Source: Gammaproteobacteria bacterium (lineage in GTDB: Bacteria; Pseudomonadota; Gammaproteobacteria; UBA4575). Taken from it: a stretch of DNA of 40,829 bases. Position 1 is the stretch's first letter. Each line of letters begins with the position of its first letter. Position numbers and translations under genes: made by a program. Below the pieces are notes generated by a model. That model saw only the letters and a program-made list of their open reading frames with translations. It did not search any database and was not told the origin of the DNA. Positions 23,121 through 30,613 of this stretch are shown in pieces. The stretch is taken from contig JABDMD010000009.1 of NCBI GenBank assembly GCA_013001685.1, positions 1 to 40,829 on the forward strand. The letters run 5' to 3'.

Positions 23121-23603
23121 ATGCCAACTTTCGTATATATGACTCGCTGCGATGGCTGTGGACATTGCGTAGATATCTGCCCTTCAGACATCATGCATAT
23201 CGACACAACTACTCGACGTGCTTATAACATTGAGCCCAACATGTGCTGGGAGTGTTACTCCTGTGTTAAGGCTTGTCCTCACAACGCGATAGACGTTCGA
23301 GGTTATGCAGACTTTGCTCCATTGGGACACTCAGTGCGAGTAATCCGTGATGAAGAAAAAGGTGTTATAGCTTGGCGCATCAAGTCTCGCAACGGTAAAA
23401 AAGATATGAATCTGCTAGCGCCGATTACCACAAAGCCTTGGGGTAAGCATATTCCTCAATTATCTGAAGAGGCTGCTCCAAGTAAAGAAATGAAGGACAG
23501 TCAATTACTTTTTAACGAGCCAAAATATATTCGTCTGGATGACGGAGATATACACACGCTAGAGTCTAACGGCTTGGAGATGAAAGAAGGGGTGTACTAC
23601 TAA
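23121..23603 (+). CDS. aprB: Adenylylsulfate reductase beta subunit
   Basis: A 160-residue iron-sulfur subunit. Two [4Fe-4S] motifs are present: CDGCGHCVDICP (Cys10 onward) and CWECYSCVKACP (about Cys42 onward). A C-terminal tail (PWGKHIPQL to EMKEGVYY) embraces AprA in known structures. It passes electrons from the AprA FAD to the membrane partner. The stop overlaps the aprA start by one base (TAATG), so translation is coupled. A GAGAGAAAAAT ribosome region precedes the ATG. Confidence 0.96.
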   Translation: MPTFVYMTRCDGCGHCVDICPSDIMHIDTTTRRAYNIEPNMCWECYSCVKACPHNAIDVRGYADFAPLGHSVRVIRDEEKGVIAWRIKSRNGKKDMNLLAPITTKPWGKHIPQLSEEAAPSKEMKDSQLLFNEPKYIRLDDGDIHTLESNGLEMKEGVYY

Positions 23604-25486
23604 TGGGCTACAAAACTATTGTCGAAGACGATATCGATATCCTAGTTGCTGGTGCTGGCATGGCCGGCACGGGTGCAGCTTTTGAAGCAAGATATTGGGG
23701 TCAGGATAAGAAAATTGTTATTGCCGAGAAGGCTAATATCGATCGTTCCGGTGCGGTGGCACAGGGTTTATATGCGATTAACACGTATATGGGAACTCGT
23801 TTTGGTGAAAACAATCCTGAAGATCATGTACGTTATGCGCGCATCGATTTGATGGGAATGGTTCGTGAAGATTTGCTGTTCGATATGGCACGTCACGTGG
23901 ACTCAGCTGTACATCAGTTTGAAGAATGGGGTTTGCCACTAATGCGCGATCCTAAGACAGGCGCGTATCAGCGTGAAGGTCGTTGGCAGATTATGATTCA
24001 CGGTGAGTCTTATAAGCCTATCGTTGCGGGTGCTGCAAAAAAATCGGCAGACGAAATATTCAACCGTATTTGTGTAACGCATCTATTAATGGATGATGCA
24101 AAAGAAAACCGCGTAGCGGGTGCAGTTGGTTTTAATGTGCGTACCGGCAACTATCACGTATTCAAATCCAAAACTGTTATCTGTGCTGCCGGTGGCGCCT
24201 CGAATATCTATAAGCCTCGTTCAGTTGGTGAAGGTGCGGGTCGTGTTTGGTATGCGCCGTGGTCATCGGGTTCAGCGTATGGCTTGATGATTAGTGCAGG
24301 CGCGAAAATGACGCAAATGGAAAATCGCATTGTATTGGCGCGTTTCAAGGACGGTTACGGTCCTGTTGGCGCGTATTTCTTGCATCTCAAAACCTACACT
24401 CAGAATGGTATGGGTGAAGAGTATGAATCAAAGTGGTGGCCGCAACTCCAAGAGATGGTAGGTAAGGAATACCTGGATCCAGAAGCTTCGCATGCTACGC
24501 ATCGTCCCATTCCGACTTGTCTTCGTAACCATGCATTTATTTCAGAAGTAAATGCTGGTCGTGGTCCAATTCACATGGTGACTATGGAAGCGTTCCAAGA
24601 TCCTCATCTAGAAGAGATCGGTTGGCACAACTTCTTAGGTATGACGGTTGGGCAGGCAGTTCTGTGGGCAGCTACTGATGTAGATCCTAAGTACGAGAAT
24701 CCTGAGCTCACTACATCTGAGCCTTACGTAATGGGCTCACACGCTACAGGCTGCGGTGCTTGGGTGTCAGGTCCAGAAGATTTATCACCTCCAGAATACT
24801 TCTGGGGCTACAACCGAATGACTACTGTTGAAGGTTTGTTTGGTGCCGGTGATGCTGCTGGCGGCACGCCACATGCATTCTCATCCGGTTCATTTACTGA
24901 AGGTCGCTTGGCTGCAAAAGCTGCTTGCCAGTACATTGATGATGGTAAGGCGGAAGGCATCAAAGTTTCTCAGCAGCAGATCGATAAGCGTCGTGAAGAA
25001 ATTTACAAGCCTATGGAGCATTACAAGATTTATCGTAATGAAATTACTGCAGGAAGTGTTAACCCGAACTACATTAACCCACGTCAAGGACTTGATCGCT
25101 TGCAGAAGTTGATGGACGAATACGGTGGTGGTGTAACCGTTAGTTACATGACTAATGAAAAACTACTTAACATTGGTCTGAAGAAAATGAAAGCTTTGGA
25201 AGAGGACCTTGAGAAGATAGCTGCAGAAAACATCCATGAACTACTTCGTGCCTGGGAGCTTAAGCATCGTACTCTCGCCTCTGAAGCCGTCTTGCAACAC
25301 ACTTTGTTCCGTAAGGAAACTCGTTGGCCAGGTTACTACTACCGCGGTGACTTCATGAAGGTGGATGATCAGAACTGGCATGTACTGACTGTTTCTCGTC
25401 GTGATCCAGAAACCGGTGAGTACACGATGGAAAAAGCACCTTGCTATCACTTAGTCGGTGATGAAGAGAAAAAGGCTGCTGCTTAA
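23603..25486 (+). CDS. aprA: Adenylylsulfate reductase alpha subunit
   Basis: The 627-residue catalytic flavoprotein of dissimilatory APS reductase, at the family length. The FAD-binding Rossmann start is DILVAGAGMAGTGAAFEARYWG (about residues 11-32, quoted in part by GAGMAG). A second FAD segment is LFGAGDAAGGTPHAFSSGSF (about residue 408). Family blocks include CLRNHAFISEVNAGRGPIHM, YENPELTTSEPYVMGSHATGCGAW and HVLTVSRRDPETGEYTMEKAPCY (quoted in parts). In sulfur oxidisers it joins sulfite and AMP into adenylylsulfate (APS). Because dsr and sat genes lie elsewhere, direction is inferred from the aprM linkage and the aerobic context. Codon use is biased to C-ending codons, which suggests high expression. 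A hairpin terminator follows. Confidence 0.97.
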   Translation: MGYKTIVEDDIDILVAGAGMAGTGAAFEARYWGQDKKIVIAEKANIDRSGAVAQGLYAINTYMGTRFGENNPEDHVRYARIDLMGMVREDLLFDMARHVDSAVHQFEEWGLPLMRDPKTGAYQREGRWQIMIHGESYKPIVAGAAKKSADEIFNRICVTHLLMDDAKENRVAGAVGFNVRTGNYHVFKSKTVICAAGGASNIYKPRSVGEGAGRVWYAPWSSGSAYGLMISAGAKMTQMENRIVLARFKDGYGPVGAYFLHLKTYTQNGMGEEYESKWWPQLQEMVGKEYLDPEASHATHRPIPTCLRNHAFISEVNAGRGPIHMVTMEAFQDPHLEEIGWHNFLGMTVGQAVLWAATDVDPKYENPELTTSEPYVMGSHATGCGAWVSGPEDLSPPEYFWGYNRMTTVEGLFGAGDAAGGTPHAFSSGSFTEGRLAAKAACQYIDDGKAEGIKVSQQQIDKRREEIYKPMEHYKIYRNEITAGSVNPNYINPRQGLDRLQKLMDEYGGGVTVSYMTNEKLLNIGLKKMKALEEDLEKIAAENIHELLRAWELKHRTLASEAVLQHTLFRKETRWPGYYYRGDFMKVDDQNWHVLTVSRRDPETGEYTMEKAPCYHLVGDEEKKAAA

Positions 25487-25540
25487 ATTACGGATTCCAA
25501 AGGTCTCTACTTATAGGGGCCTTTAATCCTGGCTGTAGTT

Positions 25541-25568
25541 AAAAGATCAACAACTGTTGGTCTTTTTT
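25541..25568 (+). terminator. Terminator after aprMBA
   Basis: The stem AAAAGATCAAC/GTTGGTCTTTT (one G-U pair, 4-base loop) ends in a T tract at 25563-25568, 55 bases after the aprA stop. Just upstream, at about 25499-25523, a weaker hairpin with G-U pairs (AAAGG...CCTTT) may add to it. This separates aprMBA from the genes that follow. Confidence 0.85.
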
Positions 25569-25617
25569 CATTTATGAAGGTACAAAATTTGTTGTAAAAA
25601 ATGCTATAGAGTTTCAC

Positions 25618-25968
25618 ATGAACATTATTGAAAAAACAGATGACGAAATTTTAGAAATTGCTCATCCAATGTGGGATGACCTCATTAAGTATTCCAATGA
25701 AGGTGAATATGGCAAATTTATTCGTAAGTTTTCTTATGATTTGTTGTTTGGGCTTAATGAAGTTGAAGTTGGAAAACAGTTTGCCAAAAGTGATCTGACC
25801 AGAAATTTAAATACAGATTATGATTATCTTGGCCTTATTCGTCGTGGTGAACATGTAACAGTTTTATATCGCATGACCAGTACCAAGAAAGAAGGTGAAT
25901 GGCTTGGACGTATGGTGCTAGGTTACGAAAAAGGTGAGGTGAGAATATTTGGGGCATCGGTCTTTTAG
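25618..25968 (+). CDS. Hypothetical protein, NTF2-like in pattern
   Basis: A 116-residue soluble protein. It has a helical N-terminus (EILEIAHPMWDDLIKYSNEGEYGKFIRKFS, quoted in part by IAHPMWDDL) followed by beta strands (LGLIRRGEHVTVLYRMTS, EWLGRMVLGYEKGEVRIFGASVF). The helix-then-sheet pattern with a hydrophobic strand end resembles small NTF2-like or cystatin-like folds, but no motif allows assignment. It is the first gene after the apr terminator and may start the downstream set 25618-30410. The AT-rich leader has no clear ribosome site. Confidence 0.62.
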   Translation: MNIIEKTDDEILEIAHPMWDDLIKYSNEGEYGKFIRKFSYDLLFGLNEVEVGKQFAKSDLTRNLNTDYDYLGLIRRGEHVTVLYRMTSTKKEGEWLGRMVLGYEKGEVRIFGASVF

Positions 25969-26045
25969 CAATAATTTGAAAAAATGCGGCAAAGCTAATT
26001 TACTGAATATGTTTTACAAACTAAATAGTGATTCGTAATTTGAAC

Positions 26046-26585
26046 ATGAATGAAATAGTTAAAGAAGTGATCTCCGATGAAAAGTATGTTGAATTGACAT
26101 ACAAAGTCATTGACTTAAAAACTGAGACAGTTCTGACGACGGTTGAATTTCCGATTGGCTATATTCATGGTGTAACTGAAGCGCTCGCACCACCAGTAAC
26201 TGCAGCACTAGTTGGGAAAGCTTCTGGGGATGTAATCGAAGTACCCATTGACTGCAATAAAATATACGGGAAACGTGATGAATCATTAGTTGTTATTGAT
26301 CATATTGATAATGTTCCTGAAGAGTATTGTGAGGTTGGCATGTCGATACTGATGGAGAATGAACAAGGTGAAACTAAAAGTTTTCTTGTAACAAGAGTCG
26401 ACGACAAGTCGGTTACTATCGATGGTAATAATCCACTCTGTGGTCGAGAGGTGATTTTTAAGCTTGAGGTTCTAACTGTGCGCGATGCAACCGATGAAGA
26501 AATAGAAGCCGGTGGACCAGTAAATGCTGAGCCGGATATAAGTGAGATTGTTGGAACCAATCAAAAAGTACAACCAATAAATTAG
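26046..26585 (+). CDS. FKBP-type peptidyl-prolyl isomerase, SlyD-like
   Basis: A protein of about 179 residues with SlyD features. The FKBP part opens KYVELTYKVIDLKTE. The insert-in-flap region EEYCEVGMSILMENEQGETKSFLVTRVDDKSVTIDGNNPLCGREVIFKLEVLTVRDATDEEIEAG (quoted in parts by NPLCG and VRDATDEEIEAGG) matches the SlyD signature (VTVDGNHPLAGxxL..VxxVRxAT). The metal-binding His/Cys tail of E. coli SlyD is absent; the C-terminus is instead acidic. It is a cytosolic folding catalyst and metallochaperone-type protein. I prefer the ATG at 26046 over GTG at 26028 since the fold starts there. It lies between an unknown gene and a TPR gene. Confidence 0.8.
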   Translation: MNEIVKEVISDEKYVELTYKVIDLKTETVLTTVEFPIGYIHGVTEALAPPVTAALVGKASGDVIEVPIDCNKIYGKRDESLVVIDHIDNVPEEYCEVGMSILMENEQGETKSFLVTRVDDKSVTIDGNNPLCGREVIFKLEVLTVRDATDEEIEAGGPVNAEPDISEIVGTNQKVQPIN

Positions 26586-26626
26586 TTTCTCATAAGTTAG
26601 TTAAATTAATCTTACGGAGGAACACG

Positions 26627-27736
26627 TTGCCTCATAATCTGTATGCCGAAACACTGTTAACCCCAGGCCTGGGAGTTCCAATTGTTTGGCGGTATCAAAA
26701 TCAAGCACAGTATTTGATTGATCTACTTGATCCTGATTCACCCGTCTGCAGTGCGCTTTCTCAGGCCATTGATCGATATGGTGATACCTTTTTTGAGTTA
26801 GCGCCTAACAAAAAAACTTTGATTGAGTGGGCTAATTCACAAAATACGCTGGTAGATACTGCAGATGTTAGAGAATTAAGACTGGGTGGAGCACATGTTT
26901 TTCAACAATCCATCGAGCTCTTCCAAGGTTTGCAAATGATGGTCGAAAGAGAAGATGATCCTGTTAAATGGTCTGCTATTCATCACAATATTGGTGATGT
27001 AATGGGCTTCATAGGGCAACGCAGTGGCAGTTCACATTTTCTTGAACAAGCAGCCATGTCCTATGAACAGGCATTAGAAGAGCGCACCTTTGAGCAGACT
27101 CCATTTGAATGGGGCATCACTCAATACAATTTCGGCGTTGCATTGCAAACACTCGGACAACTAGAAGATGATCTAAACCTGCTAAAGCAGGCGGGTGAGA
27201 TTTATAAACAAGCATCTACCGCATTAAAAAGAGAAGAACATCCAGAAGATTGGGCAGCTGCTTTGTTAAGTGTTGGCAATGTACTTTGTTTACTAGGAGT
27301 GCATCGCAGAGGGCCTAGAACCTTAGAGCAGGCGGTGGTTGTCATGCGTAATGCTATGGTTGAGCGCACGCCAGATAAATCTCCTTTTGGTTGGGCGGTC
27401 ACACAAAATAATCTAGCGGTTGCATTACAGTCTTTGGGTACACATGAAGAAGATATCCAGTCGCTTGAGGAATCTATCCCCATTTATGATGCAACATTGA
27501 AGGCTTTGCCAAAAGATGATGTACCTATGATGTGGGCAATGGTAACCGCAAATCGCGCTTCTGCCATGCATGCTTTGGCAGAGGAATCAGATTACGTTGA
27601 TATGGCACTTATGGCAGCAACTGAATTTGATGAGGTAGCTAGATTGTTTGCCAGTGTGGAACTGTCGAGTTACCAACAACTGGCTGAAGAGCGTAAAGAA
27701 CAGTCTGAAGCATTAGTCAAATTACTTCAGGTGTAA
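26627..27736 (+). CDS. TPR-like repeat protein, TTG start
   Basis: A 369-residue soluble protein built from helical repeats of about 50 residues. Repeat-type blocks are WSAIHHNIGDVMGFIGQ, WGITQYNFGVALQTLGQ, WAAALLSVGNVLCLLG, WAVTQNNLAVALQSLG and WAMVTANRASAMHALA, each followed by LEQA/LEES-type helices. This is the W-x-TQ-N-LG-AL-x-LG type of tetratricopeptide repeat. An unusual TTG start at 26627 is supported by a near-perfect CGGAGG site 6 bases upstream, so translation is likely strong. There is no signal peptide. TPR proteins are scaffolds for protein assembly. The next gene follows with almost no gap. Confidence 0.78.
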   Translation: MPHNLYAETLLTPGLGVPIVWRYQNQAQYLIDLLDPDSPVCSALSQAIDRYGDTFFELAPNKKTLIEWANSQNTLVDTADVRELRLGGAHVFQQSIELFQGLQMMVEREDDPVKWSAIHHNIGDVMGFIGQRSGSSHFLEQAAMSYEQALEERTFEQTPFEWGITQYNFGVALQTLGQLEDDLNLLKQAGEIYKQASTALKREEHPEDWAAALLSVGNVLCLLGVHRRGPRTLEQAVVVMRNAMVERTPDKSPFGWAVTQNNLAVALQSLGTHEEDIQSLEESIPIYDATLKALPKDDVPMMWAMVTANRASAMHALAEESDYVDMALMAATEFDEVARLFASVELSSYQQLAEERKEQSEALVKLLQV

Positions 27737-27745
27737 TTGAAAAAC

Positions 27746-28639
27746 ATGATTAAGACTTATTCGCAGCGCCTTCTGCCTCCCTATTATGGGCTGGCTCAAA
27801 TCGCTGAATCTGAGCGCGCGCGCGCAGTAACGGCAGACGGTCAAACCTGGGAAATTCAATTTCTTCATCAAGGGAACAATGGATTAACTCAATCAAGTAA
27901 TGGCTCTAAGCAATCAAATCTTCGTTATAGGCGTGCGGTTACGATCAGTAACAGCGAAATTCAACAAAAGAATATAGGTCTAGATGAGGAACAAATTGTT
28001 GATGAACGAATTCTCGAGTTAACGGAATTTCTTGCTGATATCACATTGCCATTTCCCGCAGCAGACCATTTTGAGTACTGGTTGTTGGATGCCAAAGATC
28101 AATCTCCATTGGCATTAATTTTTTCCGCAAAAGATCCAGAACAAATGAATGCTTATCCATCGCGCCCTGAGTGGACGGCATTACCCGCTGCAGTGATGCC
28201 AATTGAAATGACCGAAGATGAACAATCTTATTCATCTGCACCCGTGAACTATCGTTTGGAACGCCTTGTTGCCGAGAGAGCTGGCATTAATCCAAAGGCT
28301 AAATGGTTCACAAGGAGTTTGAATGAGGAGCAATTGTTTCCAACTTTAATGTTGACGGAAGATTGGCTTGAAGAAGAAAGTGTCGATTTATGTCAGCGAT
28401 ACCTTAAGCGTCAGGCGTCAAGATTATTGATGCTGCATAGTCTAAATCAAGAACAACGAAGACAGCTGGAAATTAATGCACGTTCAAATGCTATTGAGGT
28501 TGCGCGCTTTTACCAGCTTTATCCCGAAGTCGTGGATCAGGTATTAATGAACGCTATACTTGTCGAGGCAAAATTACGCAGTGTTTCAGAAGATCAACCT
28601 GAATTACATAAACGCAGAGACGGTATTCACTATCTTTAA
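27746..28639 (+). CDS. Hypothetical protein coupled to the TPR-like protein
   Basis: A protein of about 297 residues with no membrane segment or signal. The first part is beta-rich (YYGLAQIAESERARAVTADGQTWEIQFLHQG, quoted in part by SERARAVTADGQTWE). The middle has EYWLLDAKDQSPLALIFSAKD. The C-terminal half is helical (YLKRQASRLLMLHSLNQEQRRQLEINARSNAIEVARFYQLYPE, quoted in part by RFYQLYPE). No family was recognised. The preceding stop TAA directly touches the alternative TTG start (27737), and the ATG at 27746 is only 9 bases on, so the gene is translationally coupled to the TPR gene. The pair probably forms one complex. Confidence 0.7.
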   Translation: MIKTYSQRLLPPYYGLAQIAESERARAVTADGQTWEIQFLHQGNNGLTQSSNGSKQSNLRYRRAVTISNSEIQQKNIGLDEEQIVDERILELTEFLADITLPFPAADHFEYWLLDAKDQSPLALIFSAKDPEQMNAYPSRPEWTALPAAVMPIEMTEDEQSYSSAPVNYRLERLVAERAGINPKAKWFTRSLNEEQLFPTLMLTEDWLEEESVDLCQRYLKRQASRLLMLHSLNQEQRRQLEINARSNAIEVARFYQLYPEVVDQVLMNAILVEAKLRSVSEDQPELHKRRDGIHYL

Positions 28640-28748
28640 TGATGTACTAAAAACGCATGCTAGTTTGAACTAGACCACTCCCCCAATAACCCAATAAAGG
28701 ATTAGTGTGAACGCTGTATTATTTGTTAGAAACGAGAGGAAATAATAA

Positions 28749-29075
28749 ATGCCACAATATATTTTTATTTACCTAGGGGGTGATACCCCTAGCAATCCTG
28801 AAGAAGGTAAGAAGCACTTCGAGAAATACCAGGAATGGTTAAGGTCTTTGGGTGATACGGTGGTTAGTCCTGCCATTCCCTTTAAGGATACCCATACCGT
28901 GCATACGGATGGTAAGACGGAGCAAGGAACGACTACACTAATGTCGGGTATGAGTATCCTCAAGTTTGAATCGATGCAGGTTGCACTAGAAGCAGCAAGA
29001 TCATGCCCATTTCTGGAAATTAACGGCACACTTGAAGTTTCAGAAATGATTGAAATGTCTGAGGCTGTAAATTAG
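28749..29075 (+). CDS. YCII-related domain protein
   Basis: A 108-residue protein of the YCII/dimeric alpha-beta barrel type. The first strand is MPQYIFIYLGGDTPSNPEEG, a helix reads KKHFEKYQEWLRSLGDTVVSP, and the block FESMQVALEAARSCPFL--NGTLEVSEMIEM follows (quoted in parts). This fits YCII-like proteins with the -EEG- helix and the -ARSCP- motif seen in DGPF/YCII family members. Function in the family is not settled. A GAGAGGAAATAATAA ribosome region precedes the ATG. It is the first of three short genes before the 53-residue gene. Confidence 0.75.
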   Translation: MPQYIFIYLGGDTPSNPEEGKKHFEKYQEWLRSLGDTVVSPAIPFKDTHTVHTDGKTEQGTTTLMSGMSILKFESMQVALEAARSCPFLEINGTLEVSEMIEMSEAVN

Positions 29076-29086
29076 AAAAGTACATT

Positions 29087-29413
29087 ATGGTGCATAAGTT
29101 AGTTCAAAAACATTTATTGTATGGTAGACGAGAATTTGAGTTACGTGATGATATTGTCAAAATTAAAGTCAATAGCCTGCTGGATGAAAATAAAGATTTT
29201 GAAGTTGAGTTAGCTATGATCAACCCTGATCCCATTATCAGCAAGTCGAGGTTGGAGTTCCATAGTCGTGTGAAGTGTAGGCCGCTAATATCTCTGTATT
29301 TGAATAAGCCTAATGCAGAAGAATTTAACGCCTTTGTAGATGCGTTGAAAACAAAAGCAAAAAATGAGTTTGATGCATTTGCAGGAATAAAGAATTTGGA
29401 AAAATCTGCGTGA
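29087..29413 (+). CDS. Hypothetical protein, short tandem paralogue
   Basis: A 108-residue soluble protein that aligns over its whole length with the N-terminal half of the next gene product. Shared blocks are KLVQKHLLYGRREFELRDD (next: KLTQKHLLKGTCEYEIVGD), MINPDPIISKSRLEFHSRV (next: VLNPEPVITRSHLEFVSRV) and PLISLYLNKPNAEEFNAFVDALKTKAKNEFDAF-G (next: PLLSLALSRPNVTEFNDFVNTLKQKAQEEYNAISG). The pattern is beta-rich first and helical at the end. The stop overlaps or abuts the next start, so the pair is coupled. No family was recognised; it looks like a recent tandem duplication of a domain. Confidence 0.78.
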   Translation: MVHKLVQKHLLYGRREFELRDDIVKIKVNSLLDENKDFEVELAMINPDPIISKSRLEFHSRVKCRPLISLYLNKPNAEEFNAFVDALKTKAKNEFDAFAGIKNLEKSA

Positions 29414-29415
29414 TT

Positions 29416-30060
29416 ATGAGTACCAAACTTACTCAAAAGCATTTGCTCAAGGGTACATGTGAATACGAGATCGTTGGCGATCAGGTTCATGTGAACATTA
29501 AGTCTAGCTTTAAAAAAGAAAAAAAAGAAATGCTTAGCGTTACGCTTGCTGTGCTCAATCCCGAGCCCGTGATAACACGATCACACCTTGAGTTTGTAAG
29601 TCGCGTGAATGGTGAGCCATTGTTATCTCTGGCTTTGTCCCGCCCTAACGTGACTGAATTTAACGACTTTGTTAACACGCTTAAGCAAAAGGCGCAGGAA
29701 GAATACAATGCTATTTCCGGGATGAACGTCACGGCTATACCTACTGCACTTAATGGTAATTTATATGAAGATCCGCCCGAATTCGTTGAAGTTTCTCCAG
29801 TAAATATTAGCAAAGGTAAAAACATCAACGTTGAAGGACTTGAGAATGCAATTAGGATGTTGGAAACGTATGTAGATAATGAAGAAATTCGACCCTTAAT
29901 TACTACCTTAGAGTCCCTCAAACAAGCTCCGCAAGACCACTCGAGGTTGGTAGAGCTCTCCACAGTATTTAATGAACTTGGAGCTAGCCAGGGCGCAGTT
30001 TTAACCTACGCACCCTATATCACGATCATACTTTCAGATGATCCGTTTGGTTCAGGGTAA
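29416..30060 (+). CDS. Hypothetical protein, long tandem paralogue with C-terminal extension
   Basis: A 214-residue protein. Residues 1-100 are the same domain as in the preceding gene. Residues about 101-214 add a proline/acidic linker (NLYEDPPEFVEVSP) and a helical domain (GLENAIRMLETYVDNEEIRPLITTLESLKQ, AAFNELGASQGAVLTYAPYITIIL, quoted in parts). The extension has no obvious relative. An alternative GTG at 29410 adds two residues; the ATG at 29416 is the better start. The protein is probably cytosolic, and hetero-oligomers with the short paralogue are likely. Confidence 0.75.
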   Translation: MSTKLTQKHLLKGTCEYEIVGDQVHVNIKSSFKKEKKEMLSVTLAVLNPEPVITRSHLEFVSRVNGEPLLSLALSRPNVTEFNDFVNTLKQKAQEEYNAISGMNVTAIPTALNGNLYEDPPEFVEVSPVNISKGKNINVEGLENAIRMLETYVDNEEIRPLITTLESLKQAPQDHSRLVELSTVFNELGASQGAVLTYAPYITIILSDDPFGSG

Positions 30061-30248
30061 AGTTAAATACTTGGTACATTCAGTTAGCTGTGGGACACGA
30101 TATTCTAATTAAACCAGATTGTTTATTGGGTTATGGCTCGCTATAGGTATGTTTTTACTATGCATAAAGGGAAGGTGTCATCCTAAAGCGCTATTTTGGT
30201 AAAATTAACCAATTGAACAATTTCTATTTTTCGAGCAAAAGGTGATCT

Positions 30249-30410
30249 ATGAGTGATGATAAAAATACCAGGCCCAAGGTACCAGAGGGCGAGACAGAAT
30301 ATTACAAAACTCGTCAGATGGACCCTAATGATAAAGGCTTCGTTGGCTATGAAACTGAGTGGAAATCTTTCCAGAAAGAAGCAGAGTATAAAACGCCAAA
30401 ACAACCTTGA
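30249..30410 (+). CDS. Small hydrophilic protein, 53 residues
   Basis: An intact 53-codon ORF starts at an ATG with AAAGG 8-9 bases upstream and ends before a terminator. The product is hydrophilic and charged, with no cysteine or membrane helix: MSDDKNTRPKVPEGETEYYK, then QMDPNDKGFVGYETEWKS and a C-terminal KTPKQP. A 188-base gap separates it from the previous gene. The Shine-Dalgarno sequence, codon use and terminator support a real gene. No function can be given. Confidence 0.68.
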   Translation: MSDDKNTRPKVPEGETEYYKTRQMDPNDKGFVGYETEWKSFQKEAEYKTPKQP

Positions 30411-30446
30411 GTTTAGTTGGCTAAATCTAGTTTCACAAAAACGAAT

Positions 30447-30475
30447 AAAAGGCCCTCATTAGAGGGCCTTTTTTA
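30447..30475 (+). terminator. Terminator after the 53-residue gene
   Basis: The stem AAAAGGCCCTC pairs with GAGGGCCTTTT across a short loop (ATTA) and runs into a T tract. It closes the apr-downstream gene set and precedes the acetolactate-synthase-like gene. Confidence 0.93.
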
Positions 30476-30613
30476 TTATTGCTTTTACACCTTTTTAGAA
30501 ACTAGCTAATTGAGATGGCTTGGTCTGTTACAGATTTAACGTTATAGTCAATTTCACAGCGATATAATGCCCAGACGACATTCGCTGTACGTATTAAATT
30601 TTTTTAGAACACT

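Noticed and set aside
29487-29963. 158-codon open frame on the minus strand
   Set aside because: It lies opposite the long tandem paralogue, whose alignment to its neighbour proves the plus frame; the minus product shows no motif.
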